Positions 26,176-35,592 are shown, counted from the first letter of the stretch. The stretch is DNA of 64,000 nt from GCA-2683825 sp965662355 (GCA_965662355.1 CBFIHP010000005.1:1-64000), one strand, 5' to 3'. A program made the numbers and translations. The notes: generated by a model not told the origin, from the sequence alone.

Positions 26176-27792
26176 TCAGGGCAGGAAGGTCACCGCTTGG
26201 AGGTTGGTGACCGGTAGCGGGATCGGCAGCGTCAGCTGAATCCCCTGCGCGAATCGAACGACCGGCGAGGTCGGATTCGGCAGCTGGCTTGGTGTGAAGT
26301 GAAGCATGGTGTAGCCCTGGGGTCCGATGTTCACCGAACCGAGGAAGATCAGCTCCGAGAAGTTGTTGCCGATGTCCAGGTTGACGTTCACGCTCGTGCT
26401 GGGAGCCGATGACGTCGAGCCGAAGAGCCATACGACTTGTCCGACCCCACCCGCGACGATGATGTCCATGCCGTTGTCCGTATCGACGCCGTTCAAGGGG
26501 TCCCCGGTTCCCAGCTGCAATTGGGGCGACGAGACCGGTACCCACGTCGCGTTGATCGTCGCGAAGTCCTGGCCGTCGAAGACCGTGATCGGGACCGAAC
26601 CCAGCTGGATGGCCTGGGGCATGTCGACGGTGATCGTCGTGTCGTTCACGATCGTCCAGTGCGACGGATCGATCTGGATATCGAACGGCGGGATGAAGAA
26701 CATGAGTTGGGTCACGGAAAGCAGGCCGTCGCCTGTCAACGTGACGGTCTGGCTCGTTCCCGGTACCAGGGCGGGGATTTCCATCGGGCTGACGCCTGTC
26801 AACGAGATAGGAGGCGTCGGAACGTCTCCGAACGGGTTGATCAGGTCGGTCGGGAACGCGTTCGAAAGGTCACTACCGTTGCTGGCGCCGGAGCGTTGAA
26901 TCATCACGTTGCCAGGGCCGGCCGCTGCCGGGATCGCAACTGTGATCAGCGTACCGCCACCTGTCGAGCCGGACGTCGCGATGAGGCGCGGGTCGCTGTT
27001 CGAAGACGTGGTGCTGGAGCGCGTGAACCACACCTGGTTGCCCGAGACGGAGAAGTTCGCTCCATGAATTTCGAGGAATGCACCGGCCGGAACCGTTGCT
27101 TCGATTCGCGGCTTGTCACCGGCTTCGGTGCCATAGATGCACTGCAGGCCCGCGATGTCGTCGGCTGCGATCGAGCGGATCGCCGTCGAACCGGACGAGA
27201 CCGAGGGAAACATCGATGCCGAGCCAACGGTACTGTGGCCGAGGCCTAGCGCGTGACCGTATTCGTGGGCCATGACACCCTGGATGTCGAACTGGCCGCC
27301 GGCAATGAAGCCGGGGCCGTCGGCCCAGACCCAGTTGTCGCAGAAACGGATCCGCCAACCATCGGAAATCGGCGTCTCCGTAAAGGCCAATGTACCGCCG
27401 CCACAGGAGGAAATCCCGGAGACGATGTTGTTGTTCGTGGTTCCAACAGCGGTCGTGAGACCTCCCCAGAAGGCATCGAAGTTAGCGTCCGTGCCGCCGA
27501 GGATGTTGCCGCCGACATCGCCGCTACCGTCGCCGTAGGGGTCGCTACCCCACTCGGTGATACCCTTCCAGACGGCGAGCTCGGCGCCCGTCCAGCCGAT
27601 GTACTGGGTCCCGGAGTTCGTGTTGTTGTTGGATTGGCTGTCCTGGAAGTTGTCGAAGACCCGCACGTCACGCTGGTTGATTCCCAGCGAGCCGCCGATC
27701 TTGCTGAAGCCTTGGGATTCCATCCCGGGCAGGAGCAGGGAAGCTGCTCCGCCGAGGAGCAGAGAGGGGAGAACGAATCGGAGTGAATTCAT
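26176..27792 (-). CDS. Matrixin-type zinc metallopeptidase with TIG-like domains
   Basis: A secreted 538-residue protein. After a hydrophobic signal segment (about 5-22), the peptidase domain has HEYGHALGLGH (about 173-183), the HExxHxxGxxH zinc signature of metzincins, followed by a Met-turn-like ASMFPS. This matches matrixins (M10). Residues about 225-420 contain two IPT/TIG-like beta domains (one containing LEIHGANFSVSGNQVWF, another with VTLTGDGLLSVTQLMF). The C-terminal 110 or so residues form another beta domain, perhaps a surface-attachment module. The gene lies 12 bp after a smaller exported protein, in the same direction, and ends in a strong terminator. Probably an extracellular protease; targets unknown. 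Confidence 0.9.
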   Translation of the reverse strand: MNSLRFVLPSLLLGGAASLLLPGMESQGFSKIGGSLGINQRDVRVFDNFQDSQSNNNTNSGTQYIGWTGAELAVWKGITEWGSDPYGDGSGDVGGNILGGTDANFDAFWGGLTTAVGTTNNNIVSGISSCGGGTLAFTETPISDGWRIRFCDNWVWADGPGFIAGGQFDIQGVMAHEYGHALGLGHSTVGSASMFPSVSSGSTAIRSIAADDIAGLQCIYGTEAGDKPRIEATVPAGAFLEIHGANFSVSGNQVWFTRSSTTSSNSDPRLIATSGSTGGGTLITVAIPAAAGPGNVMIQRSGASNGSDLSNAFPTDLINPFGDVPTPPISLTGVSPMEIPALVPGTSQTVTLTGDGLLSVTQLMFFIPPFDIQIDPSHWTIVNDTTITVDMPQAIQLGSVPITVFDGQDFATINATWVPVSSPQLQLGTGDPLNGVDTDNGMDIIVAGGVGQVVWLFGSTSSAPSTSVNVNLDIGNNFSELIFLGSVNIGPQGYTMLHFTPSQLPNPTSPVVRFAQGIQLTLPIPLPVTNLQAVTFLP

Positions 27793-27804
27793 GGATCGTT
27801 GCTC

Positions 27805-28368
27805 CTATTTGCCCTGACGGTTGGACTTGATCTTGTTGATGCGCTCCACCGCGCTCGATAGGTCGGTGATCATGATGTTGTGATCGACCGCATAGCCTTC
27901 GCCCTTGCCGAGCACGACTTCGACGTCACCGCCGCCGATCGTCCGGAAGAGTCCGCCGTGGGCCGCCGACAACGCATTTGCCGCGATCCCGCCACCCATG
28001 TTGTCTTGCCACCTGTAGAAGGCCACGACGGGCGTGCCGACCAGGATGTCGTCCTTCGAGGGGGCTTCCGAGTTGTAGACACCTTCGGTGTCGCTGATGA
28101 AGCCACCGTGGAAGGTCACGTCGACGGTCATCAGATCGCCCGAGGTCATCGAGGTACCTTCGATGGTCAACGTCGTGAAGTAGAGCTCGGGACCGTCGAT
28201 GGGATCATCGACGCGAAAGACGTGGTGATTGACGATCTGGCCGTGGATCGAGTCGTCGGCGAGTTCGACCATCTCCTCGAGGTTCATGGACTTGATCTGG
28301 GCCATGCCGATCGTCGCCGCTGCCGTCAGGGAGAGCGCAGCGAGACCGATGGAAAGTTGCTTTCTCAT
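27805..28368 (-). CDS. Hypothetical exported protein upstream of the matrixin
   Basis: A 187-residue protein with a signal peptide ending near AQIKSM (MRKQLSIGLAALSLTAAAT... ). The rest is a mixed alpha/beta region that I do not recognise: ELADDSIHGQIVNHHVFRVDD, then strands with EGTSMTSGDLMTVDVTF, VGTPVVAFYRWQDN, and FRTIGGGDVEVVLGKG. It lies 12 bp ahead of the matrixin gene and is likely transcribed with it. It could be a partner, substrate or inhibitor of that protease, but nothing in the sequence shows this. Confidence 0.75.
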   Translation of the reverse strand: MRKQLSIGLAALSLTAAATIGMAQIKSMNLEEMVELADDSIHGQIVNHHVFRVDDPIDGPELYFTTLTIEGTSMTSGDLMTVDVTFHGGFISDTEGVYNSEAPSKDDILVGTPVVAFYRWQDNMGGGIAANALSAAHGGLFRTIGGGDVEVVLGKGEGYAVDHNIMITDLSSAVERINKIKSNRQGK

Positions 28369-28658
28369 TGGTAGGTAGATTGGGGGTTCCGGGACCGTGG
28401 GGTGTCGCCCCTGCGTGGGACACGAATGGGGCCATCGATGGGGGGAGTCCGTGTTGTGGAATTAATGACCGCGAAACGAATTTTGTTCCGTTCCGAAGCG
28501 GATCGGGGACACGAATCGGGCTGAGAAGCTTCCACCCAAGACTACCCGAGCTCTCCGAGGGCAGGGGCGGTTTCGCGGTCGACGGCCGGAAAACCCGTCA
28601 AAACAGCGTTTTTTAGCCTGGAGTCCTTCGGCTCCCTACCCATCGGGGCATCGATGGG
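28369..28658. other. Intergenic region
   Basis: About 290 bp between the hypothetical exported protein, whose start it adjoins, and the end of the next minus-strand gene. It contains an inverted repeat CCCATCG (28639-28645) / CGATGGG (28652-28658) just past the stop of the 28659-31298 gene, which could help end transcription, although no T-run follows. I see no gene. Confidence 0.4.
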
Positions 28659-31298
28659 CTAGTGCTCGTGTTGTCCGCCGCTCGGCGAAAAAGGCTGGGG
28701 CCCGCCCTTGGGGGGCCCCTCCACCAGGTAGTGGGGGATTTCCTCGTGGTCGGGATACTGGCGCGCAAGTCGCTCCAGGATCTCTCTGCCTTCGGGCTTG
28801 TCCAGCCGCATCAAGGCGAGCGCCAAGGGCAATTCCAAATCGATGCGATCGGGCTGGATGGCCAGGCCCTTGCGCAGGCAGATGACGGCCAGATCGTCAT
28901 CTCCCAGCTCGCGTGCCGTGGCGGCAAACTCGAGATACAGGTTGATGTCGAGTTTGATCGAACGCTCGGCTCGTCGCAGGAATTTCAGGGCGGTCTTTGG
29001 ATCGAGAAGTTCCCTGTGTGCGTACGCGACGGCTCGATCGAGCCGCGGCCACGGCGTGTAGGCGTCGGCGAGAGGTTCGAGAAAGGCCAGGCCGAGATCT
29101 GGCCGGCGCTTCTCCGTGAGCAGCCAGGCCACCGCTTCCCAGAGCTCGCGGGAGAATTGATCCAGGTCGCCCTTCTCGGGCAAGGCCTGCATGTACGAGC
29201 GTAGGGCGTCCTCGTTCAGCTCGATCTGCTGGGCGCGTTTCTCGTAGGGCGAGCTCTCTTCCTGGGCCCCATAGTGTTGCGCCAATCCGCGTACGATACC
29301 GCCCCGGGGGTTGTTCTCGTTGGCCTCCGCCAGACTCTCCATCACGGCTGTCTGCAACTGGAAAAGACGAGCCCGCGGCAAGGTATCCAGGAGGGGCAGG
29401 ATCCCGATGCGTCCGCTGGGGGTTCCGGGAGCGAACATCGGTGCGCCGTCCGGGCGCTCGCCGGGCTTCACGCCGAACACGACGCCGACGGACAGATCGT
29501 CGAAGCGTTCCATCGCCAGCATTACCCCATCTCCGAGCTGGCGCCGCGTGAGCGGCGAGGCTGCGTCGATCCAGACCACACCGACCGTGCCCTCGGGCAA
29601 TTCGAGTGCTTGCAGGAGCGGCTCTTCGACACTGGCCCAGGGCAACCATGAAGCGCCCTTGGGCAGGAGTACGGGGCCGTGGGTCGGGGCGGCGATCACG
29701 AGGTCGTAGCGACCCGCCTCGATCCGCGCCCGTGCTTCCACGGGGGAGAGCACCTCGCCCAGCGGATCGGGGTGGCCCGCGAAGAGCTCCTTTTCGAGTG
29801 TCTCGAAGGAGCGATACCAGGCCGCCGTGCGTTCGAGCTCGACCTTCGCTTCGCTGAAGAAGCGCGAGCGTTCCGGGGTCAGCTGGCCGACGAAGAGCAC
29901 CTCTGGTCGCCGGTCGCCCAGGGCCTTTGGATCGATCAGCGAATGGCTGTACTGGAGCCTGCGCCAGTCGTTGCGATAGTCCATGAAGCCCGGGGTGACG
30001 CGGCGTCGATCGACGGTGACGATCTGGACCCCTCCGCGCGTTGCTTCGACCGTGAGGAGCCCGGCGGAGGACGGCAAGGTCACGCGGGGCTCGATGTCGG
30101 TGATGTACCAGGGCGAGAACGTCCACAGGCTCAAGTTCGGCCGAATCCAGGGCAGGCCGATCGCGCTGAGAAGCAACACCGGAGCGAATTTTTTTGCCCG
30201 CCCGGTTTCGGACATGGCGATGGCGAGCGCCGCACCGCTGGCGGCCAGTACCGTCCCGGCGACGATCATCTTCCAGGCCCAGGGCGTGCTCGGCAGCTGA
30301 CCGAAGCCGAGCGGATCGGCGAGGGCAGCGATCAGCCAAGGCCGAAACAGGAGGCCCGCAGCGGCTCCGAGGAGTGCGTTCGACACGCGACCCGGATGCC
30401 GCGTACCGCCGATCGTTGCCCCGAACCAGAAGGCCGGAACGACCCAGGCGGCCGCGGCCAGAATGCCCGTGATCCACCAGGTGCCGATCGAGGTTCCATC
30501 GAGGGATGGGATGTCCTCGAGGTGAAGGTTCGCCGGTAAGAACCCATCGATCTTGCGCCCGTAGTCGACGAACAGGTCCATTCGTCGCAGGTACCTGAAG
30601 AGTCCCTCGCGGTCGCGCTCGGCCAGAAACCAGAGCCCGGCCAGGGCGCTCGCAGCGATGATCGGCAGCCCGTAGGCGAAGGCCGGGCGTTCGATCTGCT
30701 TGCGGCGCAGGAACGGGCCGAAGGCGAGGGCACCGAGCAAGCTCAGGGTGATGAAGACCACAGCGTGGAACGCGTCGTCCTCGGGCAAACCGAGGCCGAA
30801 GAGCCGTACCTCGTGGGCCAGGCCCTCGAAAGCGACGGCGACGCCCGCGCCGGCCAGGAAGAGCCCGGAGCGCTCGGGGAAACGCACGCTGCTCGAGAGC
30901 GCCATGATCTGGCTCAACCCGGGCGCGCCCTCCGTTGCCGTGTGCTTCGAGCCCGCGATCAAACGCAGGAGCACGGTACCTGCGATCAGCACCAGCCCGT
31001 ACTGCGCGCGTCCCGACGGCTGGAAGTGGGCCGCCAACCACAATCCGTGGATGGCGAAACCGATCAGGATCGCGAAGAGCAACCAGGCCCCGGAGAAGCG
31101 TCCGCGGAACGCCGGGCGGGCCGCGCTGAGAAAGAGCGCCGTGGCGATCAGGGCCGCCGCCCGAAAGAGAGCCTGGGTGTTGCCCGAGGTCGCGGGCAGC
31201 TGCGTCCAGTCCAGGCCCAGGGGCGCTCGCATCACGGAGAGCAAGAAGCCGGCGCACAGCCCGAAGGCGATCAGGCGTAGGTTGGCTGAGTTCATCAT
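28659..31298 (-). CDS. Polytopic membrane protein with C-terminal helical repeats; weak spermidine-synthase-like middle
   Basis: About 879 residues from the ATG at 31298; a TTG at 31307 is also possible. Residues about 1-390 have around ten membrane helices. Residues about 400-640 look like a soluble alpha/beta region. The segments EVLFVGQLTPERSRFF and RYDLVIAAPTHGPVLLP recall, weakly, the Rossmann-like domain of membrane-fused spermine/spermidine synthases (RVLVIGLGGG, YDLIISEPSNP), but the Gly-rich SAM loop is not evident. The C-terminal part (about 690-870) has TPR-like helical repeats. No catalytic motif is clear. A membrane protein of unknown function, possibly a degenerate polyamine-synthase homologue (inference). 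Confidence 0.75.
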   Translation of the reverse strand: MMNSANLRLIAFGLCAGFLLSVMRAPLGLDWTQLPATSGNTQALFRAAALIATALFLSAARPAFRGRFSGAWLLFAILIGFAIHGLWLAAHFQPSGRAQYGLVLIAGTVLLRLIAGSKHTATEGAPGLSQIMALSSSVRFPERSGLFLAGAGVAVAFEGLAHEVRLFGLGLPEDDAFHAVVFITLSLLGALAFGPFLRRKQIERPAFAYGLPIIAASALAGLWFLAERDREGLFRYLRRMDLFVDYGRKIDGFLPANLHLEDIPSLDGTSIGTWWITGILAAAAWVVPAFWFGATIGGTRHPGRVSNALLGAAAGLLFRPWLIAALADPLGFGQLPSTPWAWKMIVAGTVLAASGAALAIAMSETGRAKKFAPVLLLSAIGLPWIRPNLSLWTFSPWYITDIEPRVTLPSSAGLLTVEATRGGVQIVTVDRRRVTPGFMDYRNDWRRLQYSHSLIDPKALGDRRPEVLFVGQLTPERSRFFSEAKVELERTAAWYRSFETLEKELFAGHPDPLGEVLSPVEARARIEAGRYDLVIAAPTHGPVLLPKGASWLPWASVEEPLLQALELPEGTVGVVWIDAASPLTRRQLGDGVMLAMERFDDLSVGVVFGVKPGERPDGAPMFAPGTPSGRIGILPLLDTLPRARLFQLQTAVMESLAEANENNPRGGIVRGLAQHYGAQEESSPYEKRAQQIELNEDALRSYMQALPEKGDLDQFSRELWEAVAWLLTEKRRPDLGLAFLEPLADAYTPWPRLDRAVAYAHRELLDPKTALKFLRRAERSIKLDINLYLEFAATARELGDDDLAVICLRKGLAIQPDRIDLELPLALALMRLDKPEGREILERLARQYPDHEEIPHYLVEGPPKGGPQPFSPSGGQHEH

Positions 31299-31639
31299 CG
31301 AGGCCAAGAGCGTACAGCCGAACCCGTTCGGGAGGAATCAGCTCCGGTAGAGGGGTGTGATTTGAGGACCCGCTGCCTTTTTCGCCTCGCTCGCACCCGC
31401 GAGCGGGATGCGACAGACAAAGGGGGCAGGGGGCTTGCCCTCACCCCGCGAAAAGGCGCTCGGGCGCGCACGTAGGAGGTCACCGAGCGCCTCCGTGCGC
31501 GGTCCCGATAGCGCACGTAGAAAGGAACCCGCCGTCGTTCTTCGGCGGAACTGCCACTGCCTGATTCGCTCGGCGACTACGATGGCTCGTCCGGATGTCG
31601 CTTACAGCGCCCGGGCGAGTTTTTTTATCGCCACCCGCC
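31299..31639. other. Divergent intergenic region with an unassigned hairpin
   Basis: About 340 bp between the divergent membrane protein and mutY. It holds a perfect 10-bp inverted repeat AGGCGCTCGG (31454-31463) / CCGAGCGCCT (31483-31492), followed on the minus strand by TTTTCGC, and a short CCGCCG/CGGCGG hairpin (31529-31548). I find no convincing gene. Confidence 0.5.
31454..31492 (-). terminator. Terminator-like hairpin with no obvious upstream gene
   Basis: A 10-bp perfect stem with a 19-base loop and a short T4 on the minus strand. No minus-strand gene ends here, since the nearest (28659-31298) starts beyond it. It may be chance, a leader structure, or the end of a small RNA. Confidence 0.4.
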
Positions 31640-32803
31640 ATGTCCAGCGCTAGCTCCGCTTCGAGTTCCGTCCCGCTGCACGAGCACGAGCTCGTGCCCC
31701 TACCAGAAGCGTCGCGCGTCGAGTGGTTTCGGCGTACCCTGACGGCCTGGTACTCCCGGGAGAAGCGCGACCTTCCGTGGCGCCGAAGTCGCGATCCCTA
31801 CGCGGTCTGGATCAGCGAGACGATGCTGCAGCAGACGCGCGTCGAAACCGTGATTCCCTACTACGAACGCTTCCTTGCGCGCTTTCCCGACGTGAGCGCC
31901 CTGGCGGAGGCCGAGGAGGACGAGGTGCTCACCCTGTGGAGCGGCCTGGGCTACTACCGACGCGCCCGCGCATTGCATGCAGCCGCGTGTGAAATCGTCG
32001 CGCAGTACGGCGGCGTGTTCCCCCGCGAGCGTGGCTCGGTTCTCGGACTCTCCGGCATTGGCCCCTACACCGCCGGGGCCGTTCTCTCGATCGCCTTCAG
32101 TGACCGCGAGCCCCTCGTGGATGGCAACGTCGCGCGCGTCTTTGCTCGTCTCTTCGGTTTCGAAGCACCCCTGCGCTCGGCGCCGCTCGAGAAGCTCCTC
32201 TGGCGCTTCGCCGAGGCCCTGGTCCCCGCGGGCGACCCCGGCGCGTGGAACCAGGGGCTCATGGAGCTCGGTGCGACGGTGTGTACGGCCTCGGGGCCGA
32301 AGTGTGCGCGCTGCCCACTCCGAAAACACTGCTGCGCCTTGGCGGAGGGCAAGGTCGAATCGCTGCCGGTCCCGGCCGCGAAGAAACCTGTGCTCGATGT
32401 CGAGCTGGAACTGCTCCTCGTCGAGCGTCCCTCCGGTGTGCTCCTCGTTCAGCGCCCGGCCAGAGGGCGTATGGCCTCGATGTGGGAGCTTCCCACCCGG
32501 GAAGTCGTGTCGAAGCCGGGGACGGCCCGACTCTGGCCCGAGGCGTATCGACCTCCTTCCTGTGAGCCGCTACCTCGCGAGGCGGCGGGGCGAGGAAACG
32601 GAGAAGCCACTCTGCTGAAGCACGCCATCACCAAGCACCGCATCCGTGCGCGTCTCGTACCGGGTCGTTTCGCGGGCCGTGGGCGCGCTTCAGCCCGGGC
32701 CGCGGAGTGCGACTGGCGTTTTGCGGATGCAACCGAACGGCAAGATCTCCCGCTCACGGGGCTGACCCAGAAGGCGCTGCGCGCGCAATTTCGACCTGGC
32801 TGA
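31640..32803 (+). CDS. mutY: A/G-specific adenine DNA glycosylase
   Basis: MutY, 387 residues, removes adenine mispaired with 8-oxoguanine in base-excision repair. From the ATG at 31640 the HhH-GPD domain carries the catalytic Glu60 (ISETMLQQTR), the helix-hairpin-helix LSGIGPYTAGA, and Asp161 (PLVDGNVARV). The iron-sulfur motif has Cys215, 222, 225 and 231 (C-x6-C-x2-C-x5-C), as expected. A C-terminal NUDIX-like domain for 8-oxoG recognition follows (about 250-380). An upstream frame would add 15 residues; I prefer 31640. It converges with the methyltransferase gene (3-bp gap). Confidence 0.95.
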   Translation: MSSASSASSSVPLHEHELVPLPEASRVEWFRRTLTAWYSREKRDLPWRRSRDPYAVWISETMLQQTRVETVIPYYERFLARFPDVSALAEAEEDEVLTLWSGLGYYRRARALHAAACEIVAQYGGVFPRERGSVLGLSGIGPYTAGAVLSIAFSDREPLVDGNVARVFARLFGFEAPLRSAPLEKLLWRFAEALVPAGDPGAWNQGLMELGATVCTASGPKCARCPLRKHCCALAEGKVESLPVPAAKKPVLDVELELLLVERPSGVLLVQRPARGRMASMWELPTREVVSKPGTARLWPEAYRPPSCEPLPREAAGRGNGEATLLKHAITKHRIRARLVPGRFAGRGRASARAAECDWRFADATERQDLPLTGLTQKALRAQFRPG

Positions 32804-32806
32804 CGG

Positions 32807-33631
32807 CTACGGGCGCCGGCGCAAAACCCAGACGTCCTGGCCCCAGAGCGCGTTGGGGTAGCGCTGTACTTCCTCAAGGTCGTAGTCCTCGAGCCGGGCC
32901 TGGACCCAAGCGGGGGAGACGTAGCTGCTGCCGTAGTCGTCGCACGAGAGCCGACCGGAAGTCTCGTTCGCCCGTCGGTAGCGAAAGCCTCCCTCTATAC
33001 GGACGACCTCGTCGTCTTCACCGAGCCAATCGAGTCCGTGGGTCGTGATGATCAGGTAGCCCTCGGGCGTGAGCGCATCGCCCAGACGCCGCAGCCATCC
33101 GCCCCAGTTCTCGTAGGAGAGGTGCGTGAAGAGCGAGGCGACGAAGATCAGGTCGAATTGGTGCTCACAATGCCAGTCGTTCGGCTCGGGCTCCGAGTAG
33201 ATGGGCTGCGTGTTGAAGCCTCGGGCATTGGAATCGACCGCGGTGCGATCGATGTCGGAGACGAAGAGGCGCTTCGGATCGAACAGGGTGCTCAGGAAGC
33301 GCGTATTGCGGCCGTAGCCACAGGCGAACTCGAGCACTTTGCCCAGGCGCTCCGTAGTGAGTCCGCGGTCATCGAGGATCCGTTGCACGACCTGAAGGGT
33401 TTCGCGGCCGGTCTGCAGGTAGCTTTCGAGGGCCCGCCGGTCCTGGAAGGGGCGGTGGAAGTGGAGGAACATCTCGTCGCGCCAATCGACCGACAGATCG
33501 ATCGCCTGGGGCGAGACGCCCTCCCATTCCCGGCGGAGTTCGTCGGGGACGGCGACCGCGGATCCGAAGACCCGGCGCCGAATACTGCGGGCGTAATAGC
33601 CGTAAGCCTTGGACCTGCGCAACCAACCCAT
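32807..33631 (-). CDS. Class I SAM-dependent methyltransferase
   Basis: A 274-residue methyltransferase starting at ATG 33631 (MGWLRRSKAYGYYARSIRR). The SAM-binding motif LEFACGYGRNTRFLS lies near residues 96-110, followed by an acidic strand end (LFVSDIDRTAVDSN) and FDLIFVASLFTHLSYENWGGWLRRL, the usual motifs of class I methyltransferases. It ends in a strand-rich tail with WGQDVWVLRRR. Target unknown; the type often acts on sugars or lipids in envelope gene sets. The open frame continues upstream to 34351 on the reverse of the DJ-1 gene, but that part is a shadow. Confidence 0.85.
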   Translation of the reverse strand: MGWLRRSKAYGYYARSIRRRVFGSAVAVPDELRREWEGVSPQAIDLSVDWRDEMFLHFHRPFQDRRALESYLQTGRETLQVVQRILDDRGLTTERLGKVLEFACGYGRNTRFLSTLFDPKRLFVSDIDRTAVDSNARGFNTQPIYSEPEPNDWHCEHQFDLIFVASLFTHLSYENWGGWLRRLGDALTPEGYLIITTHGLDWLGEDDEVVRIEGGFRYRRANETSGRLSCDDYGSSYVSPAWVQARLEDYDLEEVQRYPNALWGQDVWVLRRRP

Positions 33632-33763
33632 GGGGGAAGCTCTCGGGGAGAGGGGGGCTACAGGGTAGCCCAAACTCGAAATTCCGGGGCATGACCAGCC
33701 GTGCTCTGGTGAAACTCTGGCCTGAAGGGCGCATGCCAGGGGACGAAAGTAGGATGGGGGCCC

Positions 33764-34333
33764 ATGTCCGACCGGCAAACCATTCTCGTTCCCCTCGCTC
33801 CGGGCTTCGAAGAGATCGAAGCCGTGGCCATCGTCGATGTCCTGCGGCGGGCCGAGCTCCACGTCACCCTGGCCGGGCTGCAACCCGGAGCGATCCTCGG
33901 GGCCCACGGGCTCACCCTGGAGACCGACGCCCACCTGGACGAGGTGGAGCCCGGTTCGATCGGGGCCCTGGTGCTTCCTGGTGGGCAACCGGGGACCGAC
34001 AATCTCATGGCGGACGAGCGCATTCTCGAGCTGTGCCGTCGGCTGGCGGAGGCGGAGAAGCCCGTTGCAGCGATCTGTGCCGCGCCCATGGTCCTGGCCG
34101 AGGCCGGGCTGCTCGAGGGGCGAGCCGCGACTTCCCACCCCAGCGTGCGCAACCGACTGGCCGGCGCCGAGGTCCTGGATCAGCCGCGGGTCGTGCGTTC
34201 CGGTTCGGTTCTTACCAGCCAGGGCCCGGGGACAGCTCTCGAGTTCGCCCTGGCGCTCGTAGGCTTGCTCCGGGACGAGAAAACGGCCCAAACGCTCTCC
34301 TCGGCGATGCTCGTGGCCACGCCTGTGCATTGA
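33764..34333 (+). CDS. DJ-1/PfpI family protein
   Basis: A 189-residue DJ-1/ThiJ/PfpI-superfamily protein from ATG 33764. The glutamate that supports the nucleophile is in PGFEEIEAV (Glu17), the reactive cysteine lies in AAICAAP (Cys105), and TSHPSVRN and the ending VTSQGPGTALEFAL are typical of DJ-1-like deglycase/glyoxalase proteins. Likely a small cytoplasmic stress or repair enzyme (often called YajL/DJ-1); exact activity uncertain. Confidence 0.92.
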   Translation: MSDRQTILVPLAPGFEEIEAVAIVDVLRRAELHVTLAGLQPGAILGAHGLTLETDAHLDEVEPGSIGALVLPGGQPGTDNLMADERILELCRRLAEAEKPVAAICAAPMVLAEAGLLEGRAATSHPSVRNRLAGAEVLDQPRVVRSGSVLTSQGPGTALEFALALVGLLRDEKTAQTLSSAMLVATPVH

Positions 34334-34478
34334 CAGCAGGAAAACGAGCACCCTATCCTCCCCGCCTCATTTTCTGGGATCGGGACCCCGGGGTAACCCT
34401 GCCGGCACCCGTGGGTAGGAGAGGCCGCCAGGTCTTGCCGCCCAAGCTCACCCTCCGCGATCACCCTTCGAATCAGCC

Positions 34479-35573
34479 ATGTTCCGTGTCTTTGTCGCCA
34501 CGAGCCTCTTTCTCTTCGCCGCTTCTCCAAACGCCGACACGATCGTCCGCACCGACGGAAAGAAGGTGGAAGGCGTCCAGATCGTCAACGAGACGATGAA
34601 GGAAGTCGTCTACAAGAAGGGGCGCAACCAGCAAACCCTGGCCTCGGATCGCGTGCTCTACGTCGTCTACGAGAAGAAGCCGCGCCTCGTCGACGAGGCG
34701 GAGGGCCACCTCTCGGACGACGATCTCGCCAGCGCCATCGATGCCTTCGACGAATTCGTCGAAGGCCAGATCGAAAGGCCGAACGGCCGCTACAAGTGGG
34801 CCCCTGCCTATGCGGCCTGGCGTTCGATCGAGCTGCGCCAGAGCCTCGCGGATCTGGGTGGTGCTCGGGATGCGGCCGTGCGCCTGATCGAGAATTTCAA
34901 GGATTCGCGCTACGTGCCCGGTGCGTATCTGGCCAAGGCCGGTGCGGAGATCGACGCGGGCCACACCTCGATGGCGGTGAAGACCCTCGACAAGTTCGCC
35001 GGTCTGGTGGAGAGGAACAAGCTCTCCAAGCGCTATGACCTCGAGTGCCGACTGGCGAAGATTCGCGCCGACGAGAAACGCTCGGGTGACGCCCGGCGCA
35101 CCGATCTCGGCATCATCGTGCGGGAGGCCGGTGGAGAATTCCCGACCGTCAAGAGCCGAGCCGAAGTCATGGAAGGCGAGGTCTTCCTGGGCGAGGCCGA
35201 GAGCACGGGGGATCCCAGGAAAGCCTCCGAATTGCGCGGCAAGGCCAAGCTCGTCTTCGACCGTATTGTCAAGGCCAAGAACACGACGAACGCGACTCTT
35301 GCGGGCGCGTACGCCGGGTTGGGCGAGTGTCTTTTCTATGCCGGTGCGGAGAAGGACGACACCGAACTTCTCAAGCAGGCCAGCCTGCACTTCCTGCGCG
35401 TCGTCACGCTCTTCAAGGGCGAGAGCCGGTATTCTTCAAAATCGCTCTACTTCGCCATGCGTTGCTTCCACCTGATGCAGGACAGGAAGCGCAAGGGAGA
35501 CATGTTCCGCGAGCTGAAGTCGCTGTATCCCAATTCCGGGTGGATCGCGGCGGCTGAAAAGATCAGCGACTAG
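34479..35573 (+). CDS. Exported TPR-like protein with N-terminal beta domain
   Basis: A 364-residue exported protein. A signal peptide (MFRVFVATSLFLFAASPNA) is followed by a short beta domain of the pattern DTIVRTDGKKVEGVQIVNE...VVYEKK (about 20-67), like the one in the peptidase at 6572. The rest (about 75-360) is helical and repetitive, with TPR-like packing: APAYAAWRSIELRQSLADLG, YLAKAGAEIDAG, AGAYAGLGECLFYAG. No catalytic motif. Probably a periplasmic scaffolding or envelope protein. A double hairpin and terminator follow. Confidence 0.82.
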   Translation: MFRVFVATSLFLFAASPNADTIVRTDGKKVEGVQIVNETMKEVVYKKGRNQQTLASDRVLYVVYEKKPRLVDEAEGHLSDDDLASAIDAFDEFVEGQIERPNGRYKWAPAYAAWRSIELRQSLADLGGARDAAVRLIENFKDSRYVPGAYLAKAGAEIDAGHTSMAVKTLDKFAGLVERNKLSKRYDLECRLAKIRADEKRSGDARRTDLGIIVREAGGEFPTVKSRAEVMEGEVFLGEAESTGDPRKASELRGKAKLVFDRIVKAKNTTNATLAGAYAGLGECLFYAGAEKDDTELLKQASLHFLRVVTLFKGESRYSSKSLYFAMRCFHLMQDRKRKGDMFRELKSLYPNSGWIAAAEKISD

Positions 35574-35592
35574 GGAATCCCCGAATTCCAGG

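Noticed and set aside
33632..34351. Upstream extension of the methyltransferase frame
   Set aside because: The added 240 residues lie opposite the DJ-1 gene and show no domain; the ATG at 33631 gives a normal start.
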